64,000 nucleotides of DNA from Ferdinandcohnia sp036962705 (GCF_036962705.1 NZ_JBALOQ010000013.1:124001-188000), one strand, 5' to 3'. Positions 1 to 8,555 are shown, counted from the first letter of the stretch. The notes: generated by a model not told the origin, from the sequence alone. Translations and numbers: made by a program.

Positions 1-1367
1 GGCATTGTAAATGGGTGGTGAGCTGCATAATAACGACCATCTTCTTCGTCGAACTCAAAAAGTGGCCAGTCCGTTACCCAAAGGAAATTAAACTTAGATG
101 CATCAATTAAATCAAGCTCTTTTCCAAGTTTTAGTCTTAGTGCACCTAAAGCATCTGCTACGACATTTGGTTTATCCGCTACGAATAAGAGTAGGTCTCC
201 CGCTGAAGCTTCTAAAATTGTTCTTAGGGCCTTCTGCTCATCTGCATCAAAAAACTTAGCGATTGGGCCTTTTAATTCATCTACTTCAACCTTTAGCCAT
301 GCAAGTCCTTTAGCACCATAACGGCTCACATATTCTGTAAGACCATCGATATCTTTACGAGTATATTTATCAGCAGCACCCTTTGCATTAATTGCTTTTA
401 CTTGTCCACCAGTCGCCACTGCATTGCTGAATACTTTAAATCCACTATCCTTAACAACTTCGGAAAGGTTAATTAATTCCATTTCGAAACGAGTATCAGG
501 CTTGTCAGAGCCATAACGGTTCATTGCATCTTCATAGGTTAATCGTGGTAATGGAAGCTCAATGTCCATTCCTTTTACATCCTTCATTAGCTTTTCCATC
601 ATTTGCTCTGCCATTGCCATGATGTCTTCCTGGCTCATGAAAGAAGTTTCGATATCGATTTGTGTAAATTCTGGCTGTCTGTCAGCACGCAGGTCCTCGT
701 CTCTGAAACAGCGAGCAATTTGATAATAACGATCAAATCCACCTACCATCAATAACTGTTTGAAAATCTGCGGTGATTGTGGAAGTGCATAAAACTCACC
801 TGGATGTACACGGCTTGGTACAAGGTAGTCACGAGCGCCCTCAGGAGTGCTTTTAGTTAAAATTGGTGTTTCGATATCTAGGAATCCTTCACCGTCAAGA
901 TATTCTCGAATTGATTTTGTTACATTATGACGCATTTTAAAGGTTTCAAACATAGCTGTTCTACGAAGATCTAAATAACGATATTTTAAACGTAAATCTT
1001 CAGAAACCTCTGAGCGATCTTCAATCATAAATGGAGGTGTTTTTGCTTCATTAATGATTTTGACCTCAGTCGCTTTAATTTCGATTTTACCGGTCGTAAT
1101 ATTATTGTTTATTGTTGCTTCATCACGAGCCACAACAGTTCCTTCAATATCCAATACATATTCATTTCTGACAGTCTCAGCAATTTCTAGTGCCTCTTTA
1201 GATTCTTCAGGATTAATTACAATTTGGACGATTCCAGTTCTGTCTCTTAGGTCAATAAAAATGAGTCCACCTAAGTCTCTTCTTCTTTGAACCCAGCCTT
1301 TTAAGGTTACTTTTTCGCCAATTGCTTGCTCGGTGACTTCACCACAATAATATGTTCTTCCAAACAT
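1..1367 (-). CDS. aspS: Aspartyl-tRNA synthetase, partial (3' end outside window)
   Basis: Class II aminoacyl-tRNA synthetase that charges tRNA-Asp in the cytoplasm. About 455 N-terminal residues are visible; the family is usually near 590, so the C-terminal part lies beyond base 1. The protein starts MFGRTYYCGEV, followed by an OB-fold anticodon-binding domain containing VTLKGWVQRRRDLGG. The class II motif 2 region FRDEDLRADRQPEFTQID is encoded near 650-720. The ATG at 1367 is preceded by AGGAGT at good spacing. It lies 11 bp after the hisS stop codon, so the two form one transcript and should share the T-box control upstream of hisS. Confidence 0.97.
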   Translation of the reverse strand, partial: MFGRTYYCGEVTEQAIGEKVTLKGWVQRRRDLGGLIFIDLRDRTGIVQIVINPEESKEALEIAETVRNEYVLDIEGTVVARDEATINNNITTGKIEIKATEVKIINEAKTPPFMIEDRSEVSEDLRLKYRYLDLRRTAMFETFKMRHNVTKSIREYLDGEGFLDIETPILTKSTPEGARDYLVPSRVHPGEFYALPQSPQIFKQLLMVGGFDRYYQIARCFRDEDLRADRQPEFTQIDIETSFMSQEDIMAMAEQMMEKLMKDVKGMDIELPLPRLTYEDAMNRYGSDKPDTRFEMELINLSEVVKDSGFKVFSNAVATGGQVKAINAKGAADKYTRKDIDGLTEYVSRYGAKGLAWLKVEVDELKGPIAKFFDADEQKALRTILEASAGDLLLFVADKPNVVADALGALRLKLGKELDLIDASKFNFLWVTDWPLFEFDEEDGRYYAAHHPFTM

Positions 1368-1378
1368 GTTTCCCACTC

Positions 1379-2647
1379 CTAGTGACTTTTTTCAAGTATA
1401 TATGTTATAAATTGTTCAATTTGGACTTCTTCTTGATTTCCAGTTTCCATACTTTTCACGTTAATCACATTTCTTTCTAATTCTTCATCGCCTAAAATTG
1501 CAACATATTTAGCCTGTAATCTGTCGGCTGCTTTGAATTGGCCTTTTACTTTTTTATTTAAATAGTCTTTCTCAGCAACTAAGCCAGCTTTTCTAAGTTC
1601 ATTTACTAACATTACAGATTTTGCGGACGCAGCATCGCCGATTGCAGCAACATAGCAGTCTACTCGATCTTCAACTGGTAGTTCTATCGCTTCTGCATTC
1701 AGGGCTGCTAAAAGTCTTTCAATACTTAAAGCAAATCCGATACCTGGTGTTTCAGGCCCGCCAAGGCCTTCTACTAAACCATTGTAGCGTCCTCCACCGC
1801 AGAGGGTCGTAATTGCTCCAAAGCCTTCTGCATCACTCATAATTTCGAACGCTGTGTGGTTATAGTAATCCAAGCCCCTAACTAGACCTGAATCCACCTC
1901 GAAATCAATCCCTAAATCTGTTAAGTATGACTTTACTTTAGTGAAATACACACTTGATTCCTCGTTCAAGTATTCGAGAATTGATGGTGCAGAATGCATT
2001 AACTCGTGGTCACGGTCTTTTTTACAATCAAGGATTCGCATTGGATTTTTCTCAAGTCTTGACTTACAGTCCGAACAAAACTCATCTATTCTTGGAGAAA
2101 AATGTGCGATTAGGGCATCTCTGTGTGCGCTTCTACTAGAAATATCTCCCAAGCTGTTAATCACAAGCTTTAACTTTTTCAATCCAAGTGATTTGTAGAT
2201 TTCCATTGCAAGTGCAATGACTTCTGCATCGATAGCAGGGTCATTACTTCCTAATGCCTCGACTCCAAATTGGACGAATTGACGGAAACGACCCGCTTGC
2301 GGTCTTTCGTAACGAAACATTGGTCCACAATAATAAAGCTTTGTTGGCTGTGTTGGACTACCAAACATTTTGTTTTCCACATATGATCGAACAACAGCAG
2401 CAGTGCCTTCTGGTCGAAGTGTTAGGCTCCGTTCGCCACGATCTTCGAAGGTGTACATTTCTTTAGTGACGATGTCTGTGGTTTCACCTACGCTACGTAA
2501 AAAAAGTTCTGTATGTTCAAAGATTGGTGTCCGGATTTCTTTATAATTAAATCTTTTACAAATATCACGAGCTTTTTCCTCGATATATTGCCATTTTTCC
2601 ACATTACCTGGAAGAATGTCTTGTGTTCCTCTAGGAATATTAACCAT
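1379..2647 (-). CDS. hisS: Histidyl-tRNA synthetase
   Basis: Charges tRNA-His. The 422-residue product has the family's usual length (about 424). It begins MVNIPRGTQDILPG, carries the class II motif 2 region with FRYERPQAGRFRQF, and shows the HisRS-specific motif LVRGLDYYNHTAFE; the C-terminal 90 or so residues form the anticodon-binding domain. AGGAGG lies upstream of the ATG. It is the first gene of the hisS-aspS operon. A copy of repeat family B lies between its start codon and the T-box terminator, which makes the distance from leader to gene unusually long. Confidence 0.97.
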   Translation of the reverse strand: MVNIPRGTQDILPGNVEKWQYIEEKARDICKRFNYKEIRTPIFEHTELFLRSVGETTDIVTKEMYTFEDRGERSLTLRPEGTAAVVRSYVENKMFGSPTQPTKLYYCGPMFRYERPQAGRFRQFVQFGVEALGSNDPAIDAEVIALAMEIYKSLGLKKLKLVINSLGDISSRSAHRDALIAHFSPRIDEFCSDCKSRLEKNPMRILDCKKDRDHELMHSAPSILEYLNEESSVYFTKVKSYLTDLGIDFEVDSGLVRGLDYYNHTAFEIMSDAEGFGAITTLCGGGRYNGLVEGLGGPETPGIGFALSIERLLAALNAEAIELPVEDRVDCYVAAIGDAASAKSVMLVNELRKAGLVAEKDYLNKKVKGQFKAADRLQAKYVAILGDEELERNVINVKSMETGNQEEVQIEQFITYILEKSH

Positions 2648-2665
2648 TTCTTTACTCCTCCTACC

Positions 2666-2843
2666 TAATCAAATGCGCCTTGGCGTATTTGCGCCCAGAT
2701 TTTTTAGGCCCACATGATGTGGGTCACAAAGACGTTGCCACAGGAAGTCGCGTTCTTAGTCTTTGATCCTACTCCCGAAAAGTTTCCTTTGAAAATCGCA
2801 TGTCTCCGCCGGAAGCTTTAAAATAATTCAGCTCCGGCTGAAT
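2666..2843. repeat. Dispersed repeat family B, copy 1
   Basis: About 180 bp of hairpin-rich sequence shared with four other places in the window. In this orientation it opens with TAATCAAATGCGCCTTGGCG (which folds on itself), then has the arms CCCACAT/ATGTGGG, then CAAAGAC...GTCTTTG enclosing GCCACAGGAAG, then TTTCCTTTGA, then CTCCGCCGGA, and ends in a palindrome (AATTCAGC/GCTGAATT at 2824-2842). It sits in the 5' untranslated region of hisS, after the T-box terminator. I do not recognise it as a named element. Confidence 0.8.
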
Positions 2844-2849
2844 TAAGTG

Positions 2850-3165
2850 AAAAAACAAAAAAGCTCCCATCCCTACAATTTCTTGTAGGGACGAGAGCTT
2901 GGATTCCCGTGGTGCCACCCTAGTTAAGACTAAATGCCCCAATAGAACTATTGGTTGTTTTAAGTCTTCACTCAATCAGTTAACGCCTGAAACGTTCAAC
3001 TCCTACTAGAGCATTATGCTTTTTCAAAGAGAAACCTACGAGGTGTTCATTCAATAAGTCATCATGTAGGAATGCTTTCAGCCTATGACATTCCTTCTCT
3101 ATTCATGTGTAGTCTTACCTACTTTTCCCCATCACTGGTTCAACATATTATTTTTTTGTAGAATT
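2850..3165 (-). promoter_or_regulatory. T-box leader of hisS-aspS
   Basis: Minus-strand leader with the conserved T-box sequence AGGGTGGCACCACGGG at 2906-2921, which pairs with the uncharged tRNA acceptor end. A terminator follows at 2861-2900. The stem I region (about 3040-3140) has a typical 3' strand GAACACC; its CAC triplet (complement of 3043-3045) is the likely histidine specifier codon. Known T-boxes let transcription continue when the cognate tRNA is uncharged. The specifier assignment is inferred from position and gene identity. Confidence 0.92.
2861..2900 (-). terminator. T-box regulated terminator of hisS
   Basis: On the minus strand AAGCTC...TTGTAGGG pairs with CCCTACAA...GAGCTT, followed by TTTTTTGTTTTTT. 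The stem is mutually exclusive with the antiterminator that would use the T-box sequence at 2906-2921. Confidence 0.9.
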
Positions 3166-3172
3166 TTATATA

Positions 3173-3201
3173 ATCATACGTATGAACTCAGTTCATGTCA
3201 A
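3173..3201 (-). promoter_or_regulatory. Sigma-A type promoter of hisS-aspS
   Basis: TTGACA (complement of 3196-3201), 17-bp spacer, TATGAT (complement of 3173-3178), placed just upstream of the T-box stem I and downstream of the yrzK stop codon. Confidence 0.8.
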
Positions 3202-3241
3202 GTTTTAGCATAACTTTTTTATTGTTTTATGAAAAATAGTG

Positions 3242-3418
3242 TTAAGAACGATGTAATTGCTTTTTTAAGTTTCTTACGTCTCTAATGGAAACACCAAATT
3301 CACTCGCCAATTCCACATAGGTAGATGACTGCTCTTTTTGAATAAAATCGTGAAAATCTACCCCGAATACGTTACCACCAGTATTTTGAACATTATTACT
3401 TTTTTCGCTAAATCTCAT
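3242..3418 (-). CDS. yrzK: YrzK-like small HTH protein, 58 aa
   Basis: Short gene beginning MRFSEKSNNVQNTGGN and ending DVRNLKKQLHRS. The second half (SSTYVELASEFGVSIRDV) reads as a helix-turn-helix of the sigma-70 region 4 type. Its place between hisS and the SH3/amidase gene matches yrzK of B. subtilis. The ATG at 3418 has only a modest GGGGCG ribosome site. It ends 41 bp before the hisS -35 box, so it probably belongs to a separate transcript. Its function is not known; the HTH makes a role in binding DNA or RNA polymerase possible. Confidence 0.75.
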   Translation of the reverse strand: MRFSEKSNNVQNTGGNVFGVDFHDFIQKEQSSTYVELASEFGVSIRDVRNLKKQLHRS

Positions 3419-3549
3419 CCTATTCGCCCCTTATTCGTGATAGAATTTATTTTTCCCTATTTAAAGATTTTCTTTCTAAAAAAACAGGAATATTTTTATT
3501 TATGGCGAAATGTAATAAAGCTATGTTTTTTACTCAAGGAGGCTTTTAA

Positions 3550-5331
3550 GTGTTACACAAGATTTTAAAATTGGGACTAGCGTTCCTACTCGCGATTATT
3601 TTTTCAGTTACGACAAACCCTGGAAAGCTGACAAATGCTGAACAAATCGCAGTCATCAATACTCCTGTCTTAAACGTAAGAGAAGGTCCTGGACTTTCCT
3701 ACGGAAGAACAGCACAGGTTAAACAAGGAGAAAAGTATTCAATCATTGAAAGGAAAAATGAATGGGTTAAGCTACAGCTTCCTTCAGGAAAATCAGGCTG
3801 GGTTGCTTCTTGGCTCATAAAAGAAAACCAATCCAACTCATCTCCAACCACTTCTTCATCAACCGTTGTATCGACCGTAGATGGACTTCGATTTCGAAGT
3901 GGTCCAGGAACAAGCTTCCAAGTAATCGGTTCGTTAAATAAAGGAAACGAGGCCAGGTTTATTGAAGCAAATGAGAATTGGACTAAAATTTTATTTAATG
4001 GACATAATGGTTGGGTTTCCTCACAATTTATCACGGCAAAGCAGACATCTGGTTCTACGAATTCGAATCCAAGTTCAAATTCAAACTCAACTAAAAAAAC
4101 CGGAACTGTTACTGCTTCTATTTTAAATGTGCGTGATCAACCTAATTCTCAAAGTAGAATCGTAGGCAAGCTAAAGCAAAATGCGAATATTACGATTACG
4201 AACGAGAGAGAAAACTGGTTAGAAATTGTGTTTGGTGGCAGTTCTGCATGGATACATAGAGATTTCGTTTCAGGTATTTCTTCTACAGAGGAGAAACCTT
4301 CTCAGCCTTCCCCTCCACCACAAAGTCCGACAAACCAGGGGAAAATTGGGATTGTTACAGCATCTAGCTTAAATGTTCGAGATAATGGTTCGTTATCTGG
4401 AAAAGTCATTGGAAGCTTAAAGCAGGGGAATAAAGTAACGATTGAAGATGAAGTAAATAATTGGAGCCATATTACACTATCAAACGGAACTAAAGGTTGG
4501 ATCGCCAGCTGGTATTTAGACATTCAGTTGGGTACAACAACTGAAACACCAAGCTCAGAACAAACCACAGTAAAAATCCTTTACAATGGTACAAATATTC
4601 GTTCAGGATCATCAACTTCACATTCAGTAGTAGCTCGAGCAAACGAGGGCGATTCTTTTTCAATGACTACTAAGGAAGGGGATTGGTATAAAATAAACCT
4701 TCCTGGAAATAAAATTGGCTACGTTGCTGGTTGGCTTGTTTCAGTTAATGGAACGCAGAATATTGTAGAGCGTCCGGGTGTGAATCAATATTTAAAAGGA
4801 AAAACCATCATAATTGACCCTGGACATGGTGGAAATGACAGTGGGGCAATTGGAGTAAGTGGTACTTACGAGAAAAATCTAAATTTACGTACTGCACAAA
4901 TGGTCGTTGATAAACTAAATGCGTCTGGTGCAAATGTTGTGATGACACGTAATAGTGATAATTATGTTAGCTTACGTTCAAGAATAAGTATCTCCCATTA
5001 TCGAAACACAGATGCGTTTGTGAGCATCCATTATGATAGTATTTATGACCGAAATGTACGCGGTGTAACATCCTATTATTATAAAAATAGTGATGTTGGA
5101 CTTGCTTCCAATATCCAATCAGAGCTCGTCAAAAACACTGGATTCAAAAATAGACAGCATCGTCAAGGGAATTATCAAGTTCTAAGAGAAAACCGAAACC
5201 CTTCTGTCTTGTTGGAATTAGGATTTCTTAGTAATCCGACAGAAGAATATACTGTAAATACAAATAACTTCCAAGAAAATGTTTCAAATGGAATTTATTA
5301 TGGATTAGCTCAATATTTTAAAGCGAAGTAG
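3550..5331 (+). CDS. yrvJ: Secreted N-acetylmuramoyl-L-alanine amidase with five SH3b domains (YrvJ-like)
   Basis: Cell-wall hydrolase that cuts the amide bond between MurNAc and L-alanine. A signal peptide (residues 1-30) is followed by five bacterial SH3 wall-binding domains at about 33-92, 103-162, 183-243, 263-325 and 341-403, separated by S/T/P-rich linkers. The C-terminal Amidase_3 domain (about 417-590) has the zinc and catalytic residues in IIDPGHGG, YEKNLNL, SIHYDS and VLLELGF. The GTG start at 3550 has AAGGAGG seven bases upstream. At 593 residues it is longer than B. subtilis YrvJ as I recall it, through domain number. It is the only plus-strand gene in this part and converges on dtd. 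Confidence 0.92.
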   Translation: MLHKILKLGLAFLLAIIFSVTTNPGKLTNAEQIAVINTPVLNVREGPGLSYGRTAQVKQGEKYSIIERKNEWVKLQLPSGKSGWVASWLIKENQSNSSPTTSSSTVVSTVDGLRFRSGPGTSFQVIGSLNKGNEARFIEANENWTKILFNGHNGWVSSQFITAKQTSGSTNSNPSSNSNSTKKTGTVTASILNVRDQPNSQSRIVGKLKQNANITITNERENWLEIVFGGSSAWIHRDFVSGISSTEEKPSQPSPPPQSPTNQGKIGIVTASSLNVRDNGSLSGKVIGSLKQGNKVTIEDEVNNWSHITLSNGTKGWIASWYLDIQLGTTTETPSSEQTTVKILYNGTNIRSGSSTSHSVVARANEGDSFSMTTKEGDWYKINLPGNKIGYVAGWLVSVNGTQNIVERPGVNQYLKGKTIIIDPGHGGNDSGAIGVSGTYEKNLNLRTAQMVVDKLNASGANVVMTRNSDNYVSLRSRISISHYRNTDAFVSIHYDSIYDRNVRGVTSYYYKNSDVGLASNIQSELVKNTGFKNRQHRQGNYQVLRENRNPSVLLELGFLSNPTEEYTVNTNNFQENVSNGIYYGLAQYFKAK

Positions 5332-5342
5332 AGTTTCTATAG

Positions 5343-5380
5343 AAAAATGCCTCAAAAGCAATCGCTTTTGAGGCATTTTT
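5343..5380 (+). terminator. Terminator of the amidase gene
   Basis: Stem AATGCCTCAAAAGC / GCTTTTGAGGCATT with a short AATC loop and a T run. The stem is symmetric enough to serve dtd on the other strand too. Confidence 0.9.
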
Positions 5381-5383
5381 ATT

Positions 5384-5505
5384 GTCTAGCTCCAGTCGCC
5401 ATCGGATCGAGGTCACAAGCCAATCACTTCTGAAGGCAAAATGCGCCTTCTGTCAGCGCTCGTCTCGTGCTTGTCGCCGATAGATGGGCACCTTGTGCTT
5501 TTCTT
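5384..5505. repeat. Dispersed repeat family A, copy 1
   Basis: About 120 bp beginning TGTCTAGCTCCAG, containing GAAGGCAAAATGCGCCTTCTG (self-complementary arms), GCGCTCGTCT and GCTTGTCGCCGATA, and ending GCACCTTGTGCTTTTCTTA. An inverted copy lies at 14799-14918. It fills the space between two convergent genes and touches the dtd stop codon. The TCTAGCTCCAG opening resembles repeats I recall from many Bacillaceae genomes. Confidence 0.8.
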
Positions 5506-5944
5506 ATTTACTTTCAATTATCAATGTGACAGGACCCACGTTTGTAAATTGGACATCCATCATTGCTCCGAATGAACCTGTCTCGACAATTACACCTTTT
5601 TCACGGAGTTCCGCATTAAAAAGATCGTACATTTTTTCTGCATATTCAGGTTTTGCCGCATCCATAAAGTTTGGACGTCTTCCTTTTCGGCAATCTCCGT
5701 ATAATGTGAATTGTGATACGGATAGAATATCCCCTTTTACATCAAGTAGTGATAGATTCATTTTTCCTTCATCATCTTCAAAGATGCGTAGATTGACAAT
5801 TTTATCCGCTACATATTTGATATCTTCTAATGTATCAGTATGTGTAATTCCGACCAAAAGCATTAAACCATTTTTAATTGAACCTACTTCTTCATTTTGA
5901 ACTTTTACACGCGCATCCCTCGCACGTTGTACAACAACTTTCAT
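5504..5944 (-). CDS. dtd: D-aminoacyl-tRNA deacylase
   Basis: Proofreading enzyme that releases D-amino acids from mischarged tRNA, acting as a homodimer. The 146-residue length is typical. The SQFTLYGDC motif is at about 77-85. The Gly-Pro motif is in TNVGPVTL near the C-terminus; many family members have Asp where this one has Val. The N-terminus MKVVVQRARDARV is diagnostic. It lies downstream of relA on the same strand, as in B. subtilis, but a copy of repeat family B separates the two genes. Confidence 0.96.
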   Translation of the reverse strand: MKVVVQRARDARVKVQNEEVGSIKNGLMLLVGITHTDTLEDIKYVADKIVNLRIFEDDEGKMNLSLLDVKGDILSVSQFTLYGDCRKGRRPNFMDAAKPEYAEKMYDLFNAELREKGVIVETGSFGAMMDVQFTNVGPVTLIIESK

Positions 5945-5962
5945 GATAAATTCCTTTCTTTA

Positions 5963-6147
5963 AATCAAAGGCGCCTTGGCGTATTTGCGCCTAGATTTTT
6001 TAGGCCCACACGAGGTGTGTCACAAAGACGTTGCCACAGGATGTGGCGCTCTTAGTCTTTGATCTTATGCGCGAAAAGTTTCCTTTGATAATCACATGTC
6101 TCCACCGGAGGTGTTAACTTTATTCAGCCTTTTACTGAATAAAGTTA
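5963..6147. repeat. Dispersed repeat family B, copy 2
   Basis: Complete copy of about 185 bp in the same orientation as copy 1. It has GCGCCTTGGCG, the CAAAGAC/GTCTTTG arms enclosing GCCACAGGATGTGGC, and a strong end palindrome TTAACTTTATTCAG / CTGAATAAAGTTAA (6114-6147). It fills the relA-dtd gap, and its last bases form the relA stop codon. Confidence 0.85.
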
Positions 6148-8334
6148 ACTCATTACTCGGCGAACCGAATATATATCCCGAATCTGCTTAATTCTTTCCA
6201 CAACTTTATGAAGATGACTGACATTTTGAATTGAAATCGACATATTAATTGTTGCCATCTTATTACGGTCCGATCTTCCTGAAACAGCCGAAATATTTGT
6301 CTTTGTCTCATTTACCGCTTGGAGAACTTCATTTAGTAAACCACGACGATCAAAGCCGTTAATCTCAATTTCAACGTTAAACTCTTTTCGATCATTTAGA
6401 TTACTCTCCCATTCAACATCAATGAGTCGCGCTTGAGCATCCGTTGTATGAACATTTTGGCAATCGGCACGATGAACGGAAACACCTCTACCTTTTGTAA
6501 TAAAACCGACAATTTCATCTCCAGGAACCGGGTTACAGCATTTCGATAGGCGGATGAGCAAATTGTCAATTCCTTGAACCTGTACACCAGAATCTCGTCT
6601 TTTAGTTCGATTTGATACTTGCTTTACCTCTGATACTGTTTCTGCAACCTGTTCAAGGTCTCGTTGCTTTCTTAGTTTATCTGTCAAACGATTTGCGATT
6701 TGGGCTGCGGTAATCCCGTTATACCCTATCGCTGCATACATATCTTCTTCGTTTGAAAAATTAAATTTCTCAGCAACCCTTTTTATATTTTCAGGGGTCA
6801 AAATATCCTTCACTTCAAATTCAAGATTGCGAATCTCTTTTTCAACGAGCTCTTTTCCTTTTTCAATATTTTCTTCACGGCGTTGCTTTTTAAAGAACTG
6901 ACGAATTTTGTTTTTTGCCTGTGATGTTTGGGCGAGTTTAATCCAGTCCTGACTTGGACCATATGAATGCTTCGAGGTTAAAATCTCAATGATATCCCCC
7001 GTTTTTAATTTGTAATCCAAGGTCACCATTTTTCCATTTACTTTTGCTCCAATCGTTTTGTTTCCAATTTCAGAGTGAATTCGGTATGCAAAATCAATTG
7101 GAACAGAGCCAAATGGTAGCTCCATTACGTCTCCTTTTGGTGTAAAAACAAAGACCATATCGGAAAATAAATCAATTTTTAAGGACTCCATGAATTCTTC
7201 TGCATTTGTTGCATCGTTTTGCCATTCTAAAATTTCACGGAACCATGTTAATTTTTCTTCAAAAGAAGATTGTTGATTTACTTGTTTGCCTTCTTTATAC
7301 GCCCAATGGGCTGCAATCCCATATTCCGCAATTTGGTGCATCTCCACTGTTCGTATTTGAACCTCCAGTGGGTCGCCCTTCGGACCGATCACAGTTGTGT
7401 GAAGAGACTGATACATGTTTGGCTTCGGCATTGCAATATAATCTTTAAATCGACCAGGCATTGGCTTCCAACAAGTATGAATGATTCCTAGAACTGCATA
7501 ACAGTCTTTTATACTATTTACAACAATCCGAACGGCAAGGAGGTCATAGATTTCATTAAATTGTTTATTTTGAAGAGCCATTTTACGATATATGCTATAA
7601 ATATGCTTTGGCCGACCCGAGATATCAGCTTTGATTGAAACCTCGTCAACATGGTTCTTAACCTCTACAATGACTTCCTCAAGATACTCCTCACGTTCCG
7701 CACGCTTCTTTTTCATCAAGTTAACGATGCGATAATACTGTTGTGGATTTAAATAACGTAAGGCTGTATCTTCAAGCTCCCATTTAATTTTTGAAATACC
7801 TAGTCGGTGTGCCAATGGAGCAAAAATTTCAAGTGTCTCATTGGAAATCCGGCGCTGCTTTTCAGGGGGGAGATGCTTAAGAGTACGCATGTTATGCAAA
7901 CGGTCTGCAAGCTTAATTAAAATGACGCGAATGTCCTGGGCCATTGCTACAAACATTTTTCGATGATTTTCAGCCTGTTGTTCTTCCTGAGATTTGTATT
8001 TAATTTTTCCCAGTTTCGTAACTCCATCAACTAGCATGGCTACCTCAGGAGTAAACACATCACTTATTTCCTGAAGAGTGACATTCGTGTCCTCCACTAC
8101 ATCGTGTAAAAAACCACCAGCAATAGTTGAAGGGTCCATTTCAAGATCCACCAAAATACCTGCCACTTGCACAGGATGGATGATGTATGGTTCACCAGAT
8201 TTACGGAATTGCTCTTTATGTGCTTCCTCTGCAAATTTATATGCACGCTCAATAAACTCGATATCTTTATCGTTCAAATATTCTTTTGCCTTTTCTATCA
8301 CTTGCTCAGGAGTTAAGACATTCTCGTTTGCCAT
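6145..8334 (-). CDS. relA: Bifunctional (p)ppGpp synthetase/hydrolase
   Basis: Makes and degrades the stringent-response alarmone. Domains in order: HD hydrolase (about 45-150, with HDVVEDTNV intact, so hydrolysis is expected), RelA/SpoT synthetase (about 235-345), TGS (about 390-450) and a C-terminal ACT domain after a Cys-containing CCNPVPGDE segment. I place the start at ATG 8334 (MANENVLTPEQV): AAAAGGTG precedes it at good spacing and the N-terminus then matches the family. A longer frame from a GTG four codons upstream would place that GTG inside the ribosome binding site. The length of 729 residues is normal. The stop codon lies in the end palindrome of repeat family B. Confidence 0.97.
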   Translation of the reverse strand: MANENVLTPEQVIEKAKEYLNDKDIEFIERAYKFAEEAHKEQFRKSGEPYIIHPVQVAGILVDLEMDPSTIAGGFLHDVVEDTNVTLQEISDVFTPEVAMLVDGVTKLGKIKYKSQEEQQAENHRKMFVAMAQDIRVILIKLADRLHNMRTLKHLPPEKQRRISNETLEIFAPLAHRLGISKIKWELEDTALRYLNPQQYYRIVNLMKKKRAEREEYLEEVIVEVKNHVDEVSIKADISGRPKHIYSIYRKMALQNKQFNEIYDLLAVRIVVNSIKDCYAVLGIIHTCWKPMPGRFKDYIAMPKPNMYQSLHTTVIGPKGDPLEVQIRTVEMHQIAEYGIAAHWAYKEGKQVNQQSSFEEKLTWFREILEWQNDATNAEEFMESLKIDLFSDMVFVFTPKGDVMELPFGSVPIDFAYRIHSEIGNKTIGAKVNGKMVTLDYKLKTGDIIEILTSKHSYGPSQDWIKLAQTSQAKNKIRQFFKKQRREENIEKGKELVEKEIRNLEFEVKDILTPENIKRVAEKFNFSNEEDMYAAIGYNGITAAQIANRLTDKLRKQRDLEQVAETVSEVKQVSNRTKRRDSGVQVQGIDNLLIRLSKCCNPVPGDEIVGFITKGRGVSVHRADCQNVHTTDAQARLIDVEWESNLNDRKEFNVEIEINGFDRRGLLNEVLQAVNETKTNISAVSGRSDRNKMATINMSISIQNVSHLHKVVERIKQIRDIYSVRRVMS

Positions 8335-8362
8335 AGATTTTATCACCTTTTTAGAAATTAAA

Positions 8363-8387
8363 GATTCAAAGAAACGCTCTTTGAATC
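8363..8387. other. Perfect hairpin in relA leader
   Basis: GATTCAAAGA / TCTTTGAATC with a 5-nt loop, lying between the relA promoter and its ribosome site. In the relA direction it lacks a good T run, so it is either a weak attenuator or a transcript-stability element. On the plus strand it is followed by ATTTTTAT. Confidence 0.55.
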
Positions 8388-8426
8388 ATTTTTATAAAAT
8401 ATTGAATTAAAAAGATTATTGTTTCT

Positions 8427-8455
8427 ATTATCTTGAAAATCTCGAAAGATGTAAA
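8427..8455 (-). promoter_or_regulatory. Sigma-A type promoter of relA
   Basis: TTTACA (complement of 8450-8455), 17-bp spacer, GATAAT (complement of 8427-8432). Together with the terminator after apt it makes relA-dtd a transcript separate from recJ-apt. Confidence 0.65.
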
Positions 8456-8512
8456 GGGAAATAAACGAAATATTGCTTACAGTTTTTTGAAATCTTATTT
8501 AATACCAAACTC

Positions 8513-8552
8513 TACTAAAAAAAGCACTCTACCTGAGCGCTTTTTTTAGTAG
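8513..8552 (-). terminator. Terminator of recJ-apt
   Basis: Near-perfect stem CTACTAAAAAAAGC.CTC / GAG.GCTTTTTTTAGTAG with one mismatched pair, immediately after the apt stop codon. Confidence 0.8.
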
Positions 8553-8555
8553 AAA

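Noticed and set aside
2666..2843. Insertion sequence or transposon remnant
   Set aside because: No transposase reading frame or clear terminal repeats with target duplication could be seen; it is described as a dispersed repeat instead.
2769..2975. 68-codon open frame on the minus strand
   Set aside because: It lies in the T-box leader and repeat B copy 1; similar frames with MRFSKE-type text arise from other copies of the repeat.
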